From: Deltaproteobacteria bacterium
Lineage (GTDB): Bacteria > Desulfobacterota > Binatia > Bin18
Assembly: GCA_016874775.1 (NCBI GenBank)
Contig: VGTJ01000021.1
Location: 1 to 43,881, forward strand
DNA: 43,881 nt
Direction: 5' to 3'
The notes below the pieces were generated by a model that worked only from the letters and a program-made list of their open reading frames with translations, ran no database searches and had not been told where the DNA came from. Shown here piece by piece: positions 16,115 to 23,875 of this stretch; position 1 is the first letter of the stretch; every line of letters starts with the position of its first letter. The translations under genes were made by a program, and so were the position numbers.

Positions 16115-17293
16115 TTATCCCCTCCGATAGATCAGCGAATCGCCATAGGCATTCGCCCATTGAACGACTTCAGCGTTGGCGACTTGTCGCGGACCACACT
16201 CGCCGCGTAGCTGGCGCACGATCTCCACGTGATGGTTCCATCCCATCACGTGAGCCTCGGAAATCAAACCACCATTGGTGTTGATGGGCAGTTCACCACC
16301 TAATTCGATTCGTCCATTCTGCGTGAACGCCGCAGCTTCGCCAGGCTTACAGAACCCCCAGCGTTCAAGCGCAGACCACACCAGAATCGAAAAGGCATCA
16401 TACGTAAAAAAGGCATCGATATCTTTGTGCGTCACGTCCGCCATTTGGTACACGGGCTGGACTCCCGCTTGATAATCGAACACCTCTTGCTGCGAGGTAC
16501 CAAACCCTGGATGCGTCCAAATGAACTCATGTCGTCCAGCCGGAAGTCCCTGCATCCCACTGATATACACTGGCCGTCTTTTTAAGTCGCGGGCTCGCTC
16601 ACTACTCGACACAATGACACACGCCGCACCATCGTTGATTTGACAATAGTCGAGCAAATGCAGCGGTTCACACACAAAGCGTGAGTTTTGATGATCCTCA
16701 ACGGTAATCGGATTGCGCATGATGGCAGCGGGGTTCAGCGACGCATGCTTCCGTTCAGCGATTGCCACCGCCGCAAGTTGGCGGCTAGTGGCACCGTACT
16801 TGGCAAAGTACTTCTGCGCGACAAGTGCTGCTCCAGCGCCCGGCGACGTCATACCATAGACGGGATCTTCACCATGCCCGCCGCCACCTTCACGTGCGCC
16901 TTCGGAATCTCCGGCGCCACCCATCATCGGCTTGCGAAAGCCAGAGAAACTGATCGACGCTAAGCACGCCACATGGTTCGCGAGACCAGCACTGACTGCC
17001 ATCGCCGCATTCTGAATACACGTGGCAGTAAATCGCCCATGTGCCCAGGTTTGATTATACATTCTTAACTTCAAACCGAGCGCGTACGCGAGCGTGTCAG
17101 CATCCGCTCCGATCGGCGTACCAAAACTCACAATGAGTCCATCAAGATCATCACGCGCCAGACCTGCGTCGTCTAATGCGTTGCGAATGGCCTCACCAGC
17201 TAGATCAATCGTACTGCGGTTCAGTCGCTTGCCATACGGCGAATGACCAACACCAGACACCGCAGCTTTATCTTTGAGTTCCCATGCAGGCAT
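16115..17293 (-). CDS. Thiolase-like protein (SCP2/lipid-transfer thiolase family)
   Basis: 392 aa. The fold and motifs match the SCP2-type thiolase subgroup: AAVSGVGHSPYGKRL at the N-terminus, GLIVSFGT, CIQNAAMAVSAGLANHVACL (the region of the usual nucleophilic Cys), DYCQINDGAACVIVSS, and a C-terminal GGELPINTNGGLISEAHVMG carrying the conserved Asn-Gly-Gly. Such proteins pair with DUF35 OB proteins, as here, and act as thiolases or aldolases in beta-oxidation or steroid side-chain breakdown. It is the first gene of the leftward CoA module. Whether it is catalytically a true thiolase is uncertain because this subgroup often lacks part of the classical triad. Confidence 0.85.
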   Translation of the reverse strand: MPAWELKDKAAVSGVGHSPYGKRLNRSTIDLAGEAIRNALDDAGLARDDLDGLIVSFGTPIGADADTLAYALGLKLRMYNQTWAHGRFTATCIQNAAMAVSAGLANHVACLASISFSGFRKPMMGGAGDSEGAREGGGGHGEDPVYGMTSPGAGAALVAQKYFAKYGATSRQLAAVAIAERKHASLNPAAIMRNPITVEDHQNSRFVCEPLHLLDYCQINDGAACVIVSSSERARDLKRRPVYISGMQGLPAGRHEFIWTHPGFGTSQQEVFDYQAGVQPVYQMADVTHKDIDAFFTYDAFSILVWSALERWGFCKPGEAAAFTQNGRIELGGELPINTNGGLISEAHVMGWNHHVEIVRQLRGECGPRQVANAEVVQWANAYGDSLIYRRG

Positions 17294-17774
17294 AGCCTGT
17301 TCCTCCCTGCGCCGTACAGTAGGCTAGAGTACGGTTGGCTGTCAACCAAAACCCCTACTCGCTCCGGTCCCATTGCACTTGAGAATTCTGCTTCCTTGTG
17401 TAGCTCAGTGCGCGCCTATTGGAGGTCATTAGAATTCTACCTTTTGGAGGATTGCTGTAAATGGGCAAATCCTGTTGAGTATCCCTGCCTGGGGACTTCT
17501 TAGAATTGTTCATTTTTCCGTGACTCAATCACCCAACTCGGCTGAGGAACACCGGTGCGAATCCTCCCTGAATGAGATGAGCATGGAGAGGTGAATGCAT
17601 GTTTATGAAATAACACTCTCTGTGATGTTCTACACACATTACGCCAACAACAGCGTGATGCGTGAAGGACCGTTTCATGTTCGTGGTGGAAGACAATGGT
17701 CCGACAGAATGTAAACGAAGGCTTGGATCAGGAATAAAGAAACGCTGGCCATACTTATATAGCAGCGGTCGTGC
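17294..17774. other. Intergenic region upstream of the polysaccharide locus; nothing convincing found
   Basis: About 480 bp between the divergent thiolase-like gene and wza. It probably holds both promoters, but I find no strong sigma70 or sigma54 box. A small inverted repeat GGTTG-6-CAACC lies near 17333. The string AGGAACACCGGTG (17545-17557) recurs at 41732-41744. No tRNA or riboswitch could be assembled from the sequence. Confidence 0.4.
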
Positions 17775-18224
17775 GTGCCGACTCTTTTCTCTTTCTGTTG
17801 CACGACAACACGGCAACAGCTGAGGCAGTGTGTGATTCTCTCTATTGGGATTTTTCTCTTTAGCATTTTCGCCTTCTTCGGATGTGGCACCACGTCACGT
17901 GTGTCCTTGCAGGAAGGAGCAGCGTCTGCTTCGCCGTCTGCCCAGATGCCTCATACTGCTGCAGTACAGTTCGAACCAACGCACTCTCCTCTCTCACTCC
18001 AATCCCCACCCAACTCAGATACAGAACGCTTACAACAGCTGTGGCAAAAACGACGTGCAGAAACAGCACTTGCCGACTACCCCGTGAGCCCTGGGGATGT
18101 CCTGGAGATCACCGTCCCCGCCATGGAGGAGATCGTTAACCGGACAGTCCGTGTCTCTGGGGACGGAACGATTGAACTTCCGTTTATTGGCATCATGCAA
18201 GCAGCAGGCCTCGCTGAGGAATAA
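17775..18224 (+). CDS. wza: Polysaccharide export lipoprotein (Wza-like), 5' part of an interrupted gene
   Basis: 149 codons ending at TAA 18222-18224. A lipoprotein signal (hydrophobic ILSIGIFLFSIFAFFGC with lipobox FFGC) is followed by a Ser/Pro linker and the start of the Poly_export domain (YPVSPGDVLEITVP, TVRVSGDGTIELPFIG). The TAA falls mid-domain after GLAEE. The same frame continues as LRAALRQRLQAYMHHPRVTL, exactly what the family should have, so this is one gene with a nonsense codon; CAA (Gln) to TAA is the simplest origin. The start is GTG 17775, or GTG 17832, which has a better ribosome site but a poorer signal n-region. Intact, it would form the outer-membrane export pore of the downstream polysaccharide. 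Confidence 0.75.
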   Translation: MPTLFSFCCTTTRQQLRQCVILSIGIFLFSIFAFFGCGTTSRVSLQEGAASASPSAQMPHTAAVQFEPTHSPLSLQSPPNSDTERLQQLWQKRRAETALADYPVSPGDVLEITVPAMEEIVNRTVRVSGDGTIELPFIGIMQAAGLAEE

Positions 18225-18260
18225 CTCAGAGCAGCCCTTCGTCAGCGTCTGCAGGCCTAC

Positions 18261-18977
18261 ATGCATCACCCACGGGTTACACTCTTTATTCGTGAATATC
18301 GCAGTCGACAAGTTGCGGTGTTAGGGGCCGTCGAAAAACCTGGACTCTATATGCTCGCCAGTGGTAGCGACACGATCCTTGATATGCTCTCGTTGGCCGG
18401 TGGTGTAAAGGAAGGAGCAGCTCCACGGCTGTATTTGATTCCCGCAGAGCCCTTGCAAAGTCATCAGGCCCGCTCGCTCGCGGCCACATTGCCAGCGCAG
18501 CTCGTGAACCACAATGCCACTCCTCTTATTCTGAAAAGTGCAGACCCGATTGAGATTAGTTTGCAAAGCCTTGAGAAAGGCAGTACCTCTGCACCGCTCA
18601 CCTTACCAGCTCGTCCTGGCGACGTCGTGATCGTGCCAGGTGGCGGTGAGGTTCTCGTTCAGGGCTGGGTTGAAAAACCTGCAGCCTACAAAATCACCCC
18701 AGGCCTAACGCTCCTTGGAGCTGTTGCTGCAGCAGGAGGACCGCATTTTGCCGCCAATACTAGTTCTGTCCGCATATTACGTACCGGCAGAACCGACGAG
18801 AAAATGCTCCTCATAGCTGACTTAGAAAAAGTGAAGCTGGGAGAAAGTCCGGATATTACCGTTCAGGACGGAGATGTTGTTGAAGTATCTTCTTCTTCCT
18901 CCAAGTTAATTCCGTACGGCATCTATAGTTTCATGACGTCAGTGTTGCATGTGGGAGCAACGTTCCGCAGCTATTAA
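18261..18977 (+). CDS. wza: Polysaccharide export protein (Wza-like), 3' part of an interrupted gene
   Basis: In the same frame as the upstream part; first available ATG is 18261. It holds the end of the Poly_export domain (RVTLFIREYRSRQVAVLGAV) and two SLBB-type ligand/sugar-binding repeats (GAVEKPGLYMLASGSDTILDM and GWVEKPAAYKITPGLTLLGAV). The C-terminus ISFM-like hydrophobic stretch (YGIYSFMTSVLHVGATF) is the region that becomes the membrane-spanning end in Wza. Without the signal peptide this piece alone could not reach the periplasm, so the gene is non-functional unless the TAA is read through or is a sequencing error. wzc follows after 26 bp. Confidence 0.75.
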   Translation: MHHPRVTLFIREYRSRQVAVLGAVEKPGLYMLASGSDTILDMLSLAGGVKEGAAPRLYLIPAEPLQSHQARSLAATLPAQLVNHNATPLILKSADPIEISLQSLEKGSTSAPLTLPARPGDVVIVPGGGEVLVQGWVEKPAAYKITPGLTLLGAVAAAGGPHFAANTSSVRILRTGRTDEKMLLIADLEKVKLGESPDITVQDGDVVEVSSSSSKLIPYGIYSFMTSVLHVGATFRSY

Positions 18978-19003
18978 CAGCGTGCGTCAATACGTAGTGC
19001 GGT

Positions 19004-19948
19004 ATGAAAGATCACCTTTCCTCTTACGTTCGCCAGGCTCCTATCGCTTCACAGTCTGGGGTACCACGCCTCCAGAGCCGCGAGTGGGAAGAAGAAGCAA
19101 CGCACCTGCGCGACTACTGGCAGCTCATCAGAAAACGCATTGGTGTAGTGACCACTCTTCTACTTGCGACGGTCGGTACTACCGTAATCTATCTGGCTAC
19201 GACGACGCCCACCTTTGTTGCAGAGACGACCTTGTTAATTGAGCCGCAGATCCCAAATGTCCTTAATCTTCGCGATGTGTTAGCCCAACCTTTGGGACCA
19301 GAGGAGTACGACTACTACAAGACCCAGTACGAGATTCTGCGCAGTCAGACGCTTGCTGGCCGTGTCATCCGCGAACACGGTCTCGATGAGCAGCGTATTG
19401 CGCAAACCAAAGAGCGCTGGGTTTCGGTGCGAGCGGTGCTGGCACAACTCAAAGCGTTGATCTCGCCTTCACGCCTGGTCGAGGAAGAAACATCACAACA
19501 AGTTCTCTATCGTACTGTAGACACCTATCTGCAGCGATTGGAGATTCACCCAGTGACCGGCACTCGCTTAACAAAGATCGCCTTCAGCTCACCAGATCCA
19601 CGACTTGCTGCCCAGGTCGCGAATGCGCACGCCAATGCCTATATTCGCCAGGGAGTAGAACTGCGCACGCAAGCCGACGAACAAGTCAGCCGGTTTCTCG
19701 AAGAAAAGTTAGGCGATTTGAAAGAACGGATCGAGCAGTCTGAGTCCGCGTTAAATGCCTACCGGAGAGAGCAGCAAATTATTTCTCTCGACGATAAAGA
19801 GAACATTGTCGTGAACCGCCTGGTAGATCTGAACAAAATTCTCACCGAAGCTGAGGCAGATCGGGTCGCACTTGAAGCGCAAGTGCAATTTTTGCTCTCT
19901 GGGTCCTACGAACATGTTTCTCCTGTTACTACAAACCCACTCATGTAA
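19004..19948 (+). CDS. wzc: Wzz/Wzc chain-length determinant, 5' part of an interrupted gene
   Basis: 314 codons ending at TAA 19946-19948. The Wzz domain begins with a cytoplasmic stretch, then the first membrane helix (GVVTTLLLATVGTTVIYLA, residues ~46-64) and the periplasmic part (YKTQYEILRSQTLAGRVI). A long coiled coil follows (EEKLGDLKERIEQSESALNAYR). The TAA lies in the coiled coil after TTNPLM. The frame then continues GLKEQLARAQAEYA, the standard continuation in this family, where NPLIQGLKEQL-type text is usual. CAA (Gln) to TAA is the likely change. The protein would regulate chain length and polymer export in the inner membrane. Confidence 0.8.
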   Translation: MKDHLSSYVRQAPIASQSGVPRLQSREWEEEATHLRDYWQLIRKRIGVVTTLLLATVGTTVIYLATTTPTFVAETTLLIEPQIPNVLNLRDVLAQPLGPEEYDYYKTQYEILRSQTLAGRVIREHGLDEQRIAQTKERWVSVRAVLAQLKALISPSRLVEEETSQQVLYRTVDTYLQRLEIHPVTGTRLTKIAFSSPDPRLAAQVANAHANAYIRQGVELRTQADEQVSRFLEEKLGDLKERIEQSESALNAYRREQQIISLDDKENIVVNRLVDLNKILTEAEADRVALEAQVQFLLSGSYEHVSPVTTNPLM

Positions 19949-19951
19949 GGG

Positions 19952-21382
19952 TTGAAGGAGCAGCTCGCACGAGCGCAAGCAGAGTACGCCGCATTAGCCG
20001 TTGAGTTCAAACCTGGGTATCCACGACTTGATAAGCTTAAAGCTCAAGTAGCGGAAGCACAGTATCGACTGAACGAAGAGGCGCGTAAAATCAGCAAAGG
20101 GCTTGAGACCGCTTACCGCACGGCAAAAGCAAAGGAAACCGAACTGCGGCGAAAAGTCGATGAGCAAAAAGAAGCCGCGCTCAAACTGAAAGATGCCTCG
20201 GTTACCTATTCGATTCTCGCGCGCGAAGTTGATACCAACCGTCAACTCTATGAGAGTGTGCTCCGACGTCTGGCGGAGATGGGAGTGACCACACACGTAC
20301 AGACGTCGAATACCTCAGTGGTCGATCCCGCTATTCCCCCGCAAAAGCCTGCGAAGCCACAAGCCGCGCTTGCCCTGTTGCTCAGTACACTCGTCGGCCT
20401 TGTCGGTGGCGTAGGCGCAGCTTTCTTCTTTGCCTACTGCGACAATACCCTGAAAACCCCAACAGAAGTCGAACGACATCTCCAGTTACCTACGCTCGCG
20501 TTAGTCCCCGGCTTCACGCCCACACCGTTACCTACGCTTCCCACACTCGGACATCCCGCTCCCCAGCCTTCCCTGAGTAGTCCGCAGTCGTCGCTTCGTC
20601 CTTCTCTTCCTGCTCGCCCACCGCTTGTTGCGCTTGAAGCCTATCGTAAGCTCCGCACAGCATTGCTTCTCTCTCGTCCAGTCGGACCACCTCGGACCAT
20701 CTTGTTCACCAGTGCTACGAGCGGCGAAGGGAAAACAGTGACCGCAGTGCACACCGCAATCGCTTTAGCGGAAATGGGAGCGCGGGTATTGCTTATCGAT
20801 GCCGACCTCCGCAGTCCAAACTGTCATACGATGTTGAAAGCGCAAAATGATACTGGGCTCACTGAGTTTCTCGTGGGACAGTTGGAGTTGGCGAGGGTCA
20901 TCCAACCAACCGCTACTGAGCGATTATTCTTTCTCGCCAGTGGTTCGTTTCCCCCAAGCCCCTCCGATCTCCTCAGTTCAAAAAAGATGCACGCAGCTCT
21001 GATGTTTTTGCGCAGTTTTTACGATTACCTGGTGATCGATACTCCTCCAGTCCTCCCCGTAAGTGACGCAGAAATTCTTTCAACCATGGTGGATGGAGTT
21101 GTGTTGGTTGTCGATAGTGAGCAGACCGCCTACCCAAAGGTCAAAGAGGCACAGCTGCGCTTGTCCTATCCACAAGCACAGCTGCTCGGGGTGGTATTGA
21201 ACAAAGTACGGCTGCAACCAGAAGAAGCTACGCCTTACTACCAGGCGTATCGGGAGAGCCGCCAACGAGCAAAAGAACCAGCGCAAAGGCCAACACTCTT
21301 GCGTCAATGGGGAAGAAATAATGTCCCTGATGTACAGATGTCAAAGGAGACAATCCAAGAGAAGGAAGAAGTTACGAAATAA
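19952..21382 (+). CDS. wzc: Wzc-like bacterial tyrosine kinase, 3' part of an interrupted gene
   Basis: 476 aa from TTG 19952, one codon after the TAA and in the same frame. It carries the rest of the coiled coil, the GNVR-like REVDTNRQLYESVLRRL segment, the Pro-rich motif before the second membrane helix (PQKPAKPQAALALLLSTLVG) and the cytoplasmic BY-kinase. Walker A is TSATSGEGKT, Walker A' VLLIDADLR, and Walker B LVIDTPP. A short tyrosine cluster (YYQAY) lies near the C-terminus. The stop, GGG and TTG order (ATGTAAGGGTTG) would allow termination-reinitiation, so a split two-protein form is conceivable, but splitting inside the coiled coil is not a known arrangement. Confidence 0.8.
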   Translation: MKEQLARAQAEYAALAVEFKPGYPRLDKLKAQVAEAQYRLNEEARKISKGLETAYRTAKAKETELRRKVDEQKEAALKLKDASVTYSILAREVDTNRQLYESVLRRLAEMGVTTHVQTSNTSVVDPAIPPQKPAKPQAALALLLSTLVGLVGGVGAAFFFAYCDNTLKTPTEVERHLQLPTLALVPGFTPTPLPTLPTLGHPAPQPSLSSPQSSLRPSLPARPPLVALEAYRKLRTALLLSRPVGPPRTILFTSATSGEGKTVTAVHTAIALAEMGARVLLIDADLRSPNCHTMLKAQNDTGLTEFLVGQLELARVIQPTATERLFFLASGSFPPSPSDLLSSKKMHAALMFLRSFYDYLVIDTPPVLPVSDAEILSTMVDGVVLVVDSEQTAYPKVKEAQLRLSYPQAQLLGVVLNKVRLQPEEATPYYQAYRESRQRAKEPAQRPTLLRQWGRNNVPDVQMSKETIQEKEEVTK

Positions 21383-21625
21383 AGCGGCTTGAAGGCAGCA
21401 ACGGGGTGTCGCGTTTTCTGTACGCCGTCGAACATTTGGCGATGGTCCGGAGTACAGAGAAGTCTGGATACTACAGCAATCTGCTGGCGTGAACTTACCA
21501 GCATGTCCTGGTGAAGTACGTCCACCCCCTTGCTTTTTTCAGGCTATACCCGAGCAGGGAGAGAGTCAACTGTAAAGGATGAGCAGGGATGAGGTTCAGA
21601 ATAAATCCGATCTGAATCTCCGCCC
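21383..21625. other. Intergenic region between wzc and the sugar transferase; nothing recognised
   Basis: About 240 bp with no convincing frame or RNA structure. It is unusually long for this otherwise tightly packed locus. An in-frame stop (TAA 21602-21604) closes the frame of the downstream gene on its 5' side. Confidence 0.4.
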
Positions 21626-21778
21626 ATGAACGTGGATGGAGGAACAAAAGCGATGGAAATCTGAAGCAGCCAGCCGCTCACAGGGCGATGGGCGGAATCT
21701 TTCCTTCCTTGCCCAAGAGCAGGGCAACACTCTTTCTATTGTCTCTGCAAACGGCTCTTCGACATACTCTTCGCTGCC
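21626..21778 (+). pseudogene. 5' end of the initiating sugar transferase, interrupted by an in-frame TGA
   Basis: Reading the sugar-transferase frame upstream of ATG 21779 gives KRLFDILFAA directly before the annotated start. This is the conserved N-terminal cap of the family's membrane helix, so the real gene begins further 5'. The frame stays open back to TGA 21662-21664 but contains no ATG, GTG or TTG after it. Beyond the TGA, the same frame has ATG 21653 (with GGAGG upstream) and ATG 21626. The gene therefore seems to have started at one of these and to have acquired TGA, most simply from CGA (Arg). Confidence 0.65.
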
Positions 21779-22387
21779 ATGCTGATCCTCTTCCTCTTGC
21801 CCTTGATGCTCCTCATTGCGGTCCTCATCAAGTTCGACAGCCCAGGTCCGGTGTTGTTTATCCAAGAGCGGGTCGGGGCGCGGCGGTGCGTTCACAACGG
21901 TCGCATGCAATGGGAAGTCGTCACGTTTCCATTCTACAAGTTCCGCTCGATGGTTCATGGTGCAGATCAATCAATGCATCAGGCGCAAGTGGCAGCCTTC
22001 GTTGATGGACATCTCGAGGAGACAAAGGAAAACACCGTTAAGCTCGTCAACGACCCCCGCGTCACTCGTGTTGGACACATACTACGAAAAACCAGCCTCG
22101 ACGAACTGCCGCAACTCTTCAATGTCTTGAAAGGAGACATGAGTCTGGTTGGCCCACGTCCTGTACCCACATACGAAGCAGCACGGTACGAGCCGCGCCA
22201 CTGGCAACGCCTCACCGCCTTACCTGGCATCACTGGCTGGTGGCAAGTCTACGGTCGTGGGCAGGTTCCGTTTGAGACCATGGTCACAATGGACCTTGAA
22301 TACATTCGCTCGCAATCCTTGTGGCTTGATCTGAAACTCCTGACGCTGACAATTCCGGCGATCCTCTCTCAACGTGGAGCGAATTAG
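21779..22387 (+). CDS. Initiating sugar transferase (WcaJ/PssA-type bacterial sugar transferase), readable part
   Basis: 202 aa from the first downstream ATG. The family is the polyprenol-phosphate hexose-1-phosphate transferases, which load the first sugar-phosphate onto undecaprenyl phosphate at the inner membrane. Motifs are the re-entrant membrane helix (LLPLMLLIAVLIKFDSPGPV), QERVG, FPFYKFRSM, the catalytic Asp-Glu in TSLDELPQLFNVLKGDMSLVGPRP, and PGITGWWQVYGR. ATG 21779 lies inside the membrane helix, so translation from here would lose KRLFDILFAA and probably membrane insertion. The 5' problem is described in the adjacent entry. The gene is followed 41 bp later by the Gfo/Idh gene. Confidence 0.85.
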   Translation: MLILFLLPLMLLIAVLIKFDSPGPVLFIQERVGARRCVHNGRMQWEVVTFPFYKFRSMVHGADQSMHQAQVAAFVDGHLEETKENTVKLVNDPRVTRVGHILRKTSLDELPQLFNVLKGDMSLVGPRPVPTYEAARYEPRHWQRLTALPGITGWWQVYGRGQVPFETMVTMDLEYIRSQSLWLDLKLLTLTIPAILSQRGAN

Positions 22388-22428
22388 TGTTTTTTCTCAT
22401 TGTCAATCTATCAGTGAAGGTATGAATC

Positions 22429-23505
22429 ATGGAAGAAAAAGTTGGTGTCGCGCTTATTGGTTGCGGGTATTGGGGGATCAATTACCTGCGGGTTTTTAAC
22501 GAACTGCCACAATCACACGCAGTCGTGGTCTGCGACGCACGGCAGGAACGACTTCAGGAAATTCACCGTCGGTTTCCCGATATTCAGTGCACGACTGATA
22601 TCGATACTGCCCTGCAAACCAAAGGGGTGACGGCTGCGGTCATTTGCACTCCAGCAACTACGCATTACGCAGTTGCGCAACGTTGCATCGCCGCGCGTAA
22701 GCATATCTTAGTAGAAAAACCGATTACCACAGAAGTCAGTGATGCCGAAGAGCTGATCACCTTAGCGCAGCGCCACCGACTGCAGCTGATGGTTGGCCAT
22801 ATTTTCCTCTTCAACCCGGCCATTGAGAAAGTCAAAGAATACATCACTCGCGGAGACGTCGGCAAAGTGTACTACCTCTATGCACGACGGACGAACATGG
22901 GGCCGATCCGCCAAGATGTGAATGCGCTGTGGGATCTCGCCCCCCACGATGTCTCTATTTTCAACTACTTGCTCGACGCCACACCATCCTGGGTGAGTGC
23001 GGTCGGGGCGCGCGTCTTAGGCAATCAGCGCGAAGACGTGGGATTCATTTCACTCGGCTACAAAGCGGATACCGTGTGCCACATCCATGTGAGTTGGGCC
23101 GATGCTGACAAAGTACGCGAAGTTGTCGTGGTGGGAAGTAACAAACGCGTCGTCTTCAACGACTTCAACCCGTTGGAACGCGTTCGCGTGTTTGACAAAG
23201 GGGTCTCGTTAATCGAGCCCGAGACCGCAACGTTTGGCGAGTATCAGCTGCAGGTGCGCGATGGCGACATCATCAGCCCGCGAGTCGATGTCAGTGAACC
23301 GTTGAAGAATCAGTGTGCCCATTTCATTGAATGCATACAAACCGGGCGGTCCCCGCGTACCGATGCCTGGGCTGGTCGAGATGTGGTTCGGGTCATGACC
23401 GCAATCGATCGCTCACTGCGAGACTACGGTACCCCAGTCGTTGTACAGGAGGAGGAGAAATTCGATGTCCGTTCAGACAGCTTTACCGCAAGTGCCCTTC
23501 GTTGA
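22429..23505 (+). CDS. Gfo/Idh/MocA family oxidoreductase (nucleotide-sugar dehydrogenase type)
   Basis: 358 aa. The N-terminal Rossmann fold (VALIGCGYWGINYLRVF) is followed by VICTPATTHY, the family EKP motif (HILVEKPIT) and a C-terminal substrate domain with DLAPHDVSIFNYLL, resembling the WlbA/WbpB group that oxidises UDP-sugars at C3. Together with the following DegT aminotransferase this forms the usual pair for making a 3-amino sugar nucleotide. The substrate is inferred. It is intact, unlike its neighbours. Its last 41 bases overlap the start of the aminotransferase gene, showing translational coupling. Start ATG 22429 has GAAGG nearby. Confidence 0.9.
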   Translation: MEEKVGVALIGCGYWGINYLRVFNELPQSHAVVVCDARQERLQEIHRRFPDIQCTTDIDTALQTKGVTAAVICTPATTHYAVAQRCIAARKHILVEKPITTEVSDAEELITLAQRHRLQLMVGHIFLFNPAIEKVKEYITRGDVGKVYYLYARRTNMGPIRQDVNALWDLAPHDVSIFNYLLDATPSWVSAVGARVLGNQREDVGFISLGYKADTVCHIHVSWADADKVREVVVVGSNKRVVFNDFNPLERVRVFDKGVSLIEPETATFGEYQLQVRDGDIISPRVDVSEPLKNQCAHFIECIQTGRSPRTDAWAGRDVVRVMTAIDRSLRDYGTPVVVQEEEKFDVRSDSFTASALR

Positions 23506-23851
23506 TCTTCGCGCGCAGTATCACACACTCGAGGCTGAAGTCTCTCTCGCCATGAGCAAGGTCCTACAGCAGACCGACTTCATCCTAGGGCGCGATGTCG
23601 CACAATTCGAAGAAGAATTTGCCGCGTATTGTGAAACCCGTTACGCGATTGGGGTGGATTCTGGGACCTCTGCGCTCGAACTGGCCCTCCGCGCCTATGA
23701 TATTGGGCCGGGCGATGAGGTCATCACTGTCGCCAATACGTTCATCGCCACGGCACTTGCAATCTCCTACAGCGGCGCAACGCCGGTGCTCGTCGATGCC
23801 GATCCGCAAACGTATACACTCGATGTGATGCAGCTTGAGCAAAACATCTAG
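23465..23851 (+). CDS. DegT/DnrJ/EryC1 sugar aminotransferase, 5' part of an interrupted gene
   Basis: 128 codons ending at TAG 23849-23851. It starts at ATG 23465 with a perfect AGGAGGAGG ribosome site inside the Gfo/Idh gene. Family text is plain: VPFVDLRAQY, FILGRDVAQFEEEFAAY, GVDSGTSALELALRA, GPGDEVITVANTFIATALAI and PVLVDADPQTYTLD. The TAG comes where the family has the linker before KAIVPVHLYG; the frame reads QLEQNI, stop, PRTKAIVPV. CAG to TAG is the simplest origin, though other sense codons are possible. This part alone lacks the PLP lysine. Confidence 0.8.
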   Translation: MSVQTALPQVPFVDLRAQYHTLEAEVSLAMSKVLQQTDFILGRDVAQFEEEFAAYCETRYAIGVDSGTSALELALRAYDIGPGDEVITVANTFIATALAISYSGATPVLVDADPQTYTLDVMQLEQNI

Positions 23852-23875
23852 CCGCGCACCAAAGCGATTGTTCCC

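Noticed and set aside
17399-17475. TAGCTCAG string resembling a tRNA D-arm
   Set aside because: No matching T-arm (GGTTCGA) or acceptor stem at the right distance on either strand.
17541-17575. GGAACACCGGTGCGAATCC resembling the core of a cobalamin riboswitch
   Set aside because: The B12-box and flanking stems are missing, and the downstream gene (wza) is not a B12 target; the AGGAACACCGGTG part also recurs at 41732.
17529-17816. 95-codon leftward frame upstream of wza
   Set aside because: Composition is unlike the neighbouring genes, with no ribosome site or recognised motif.
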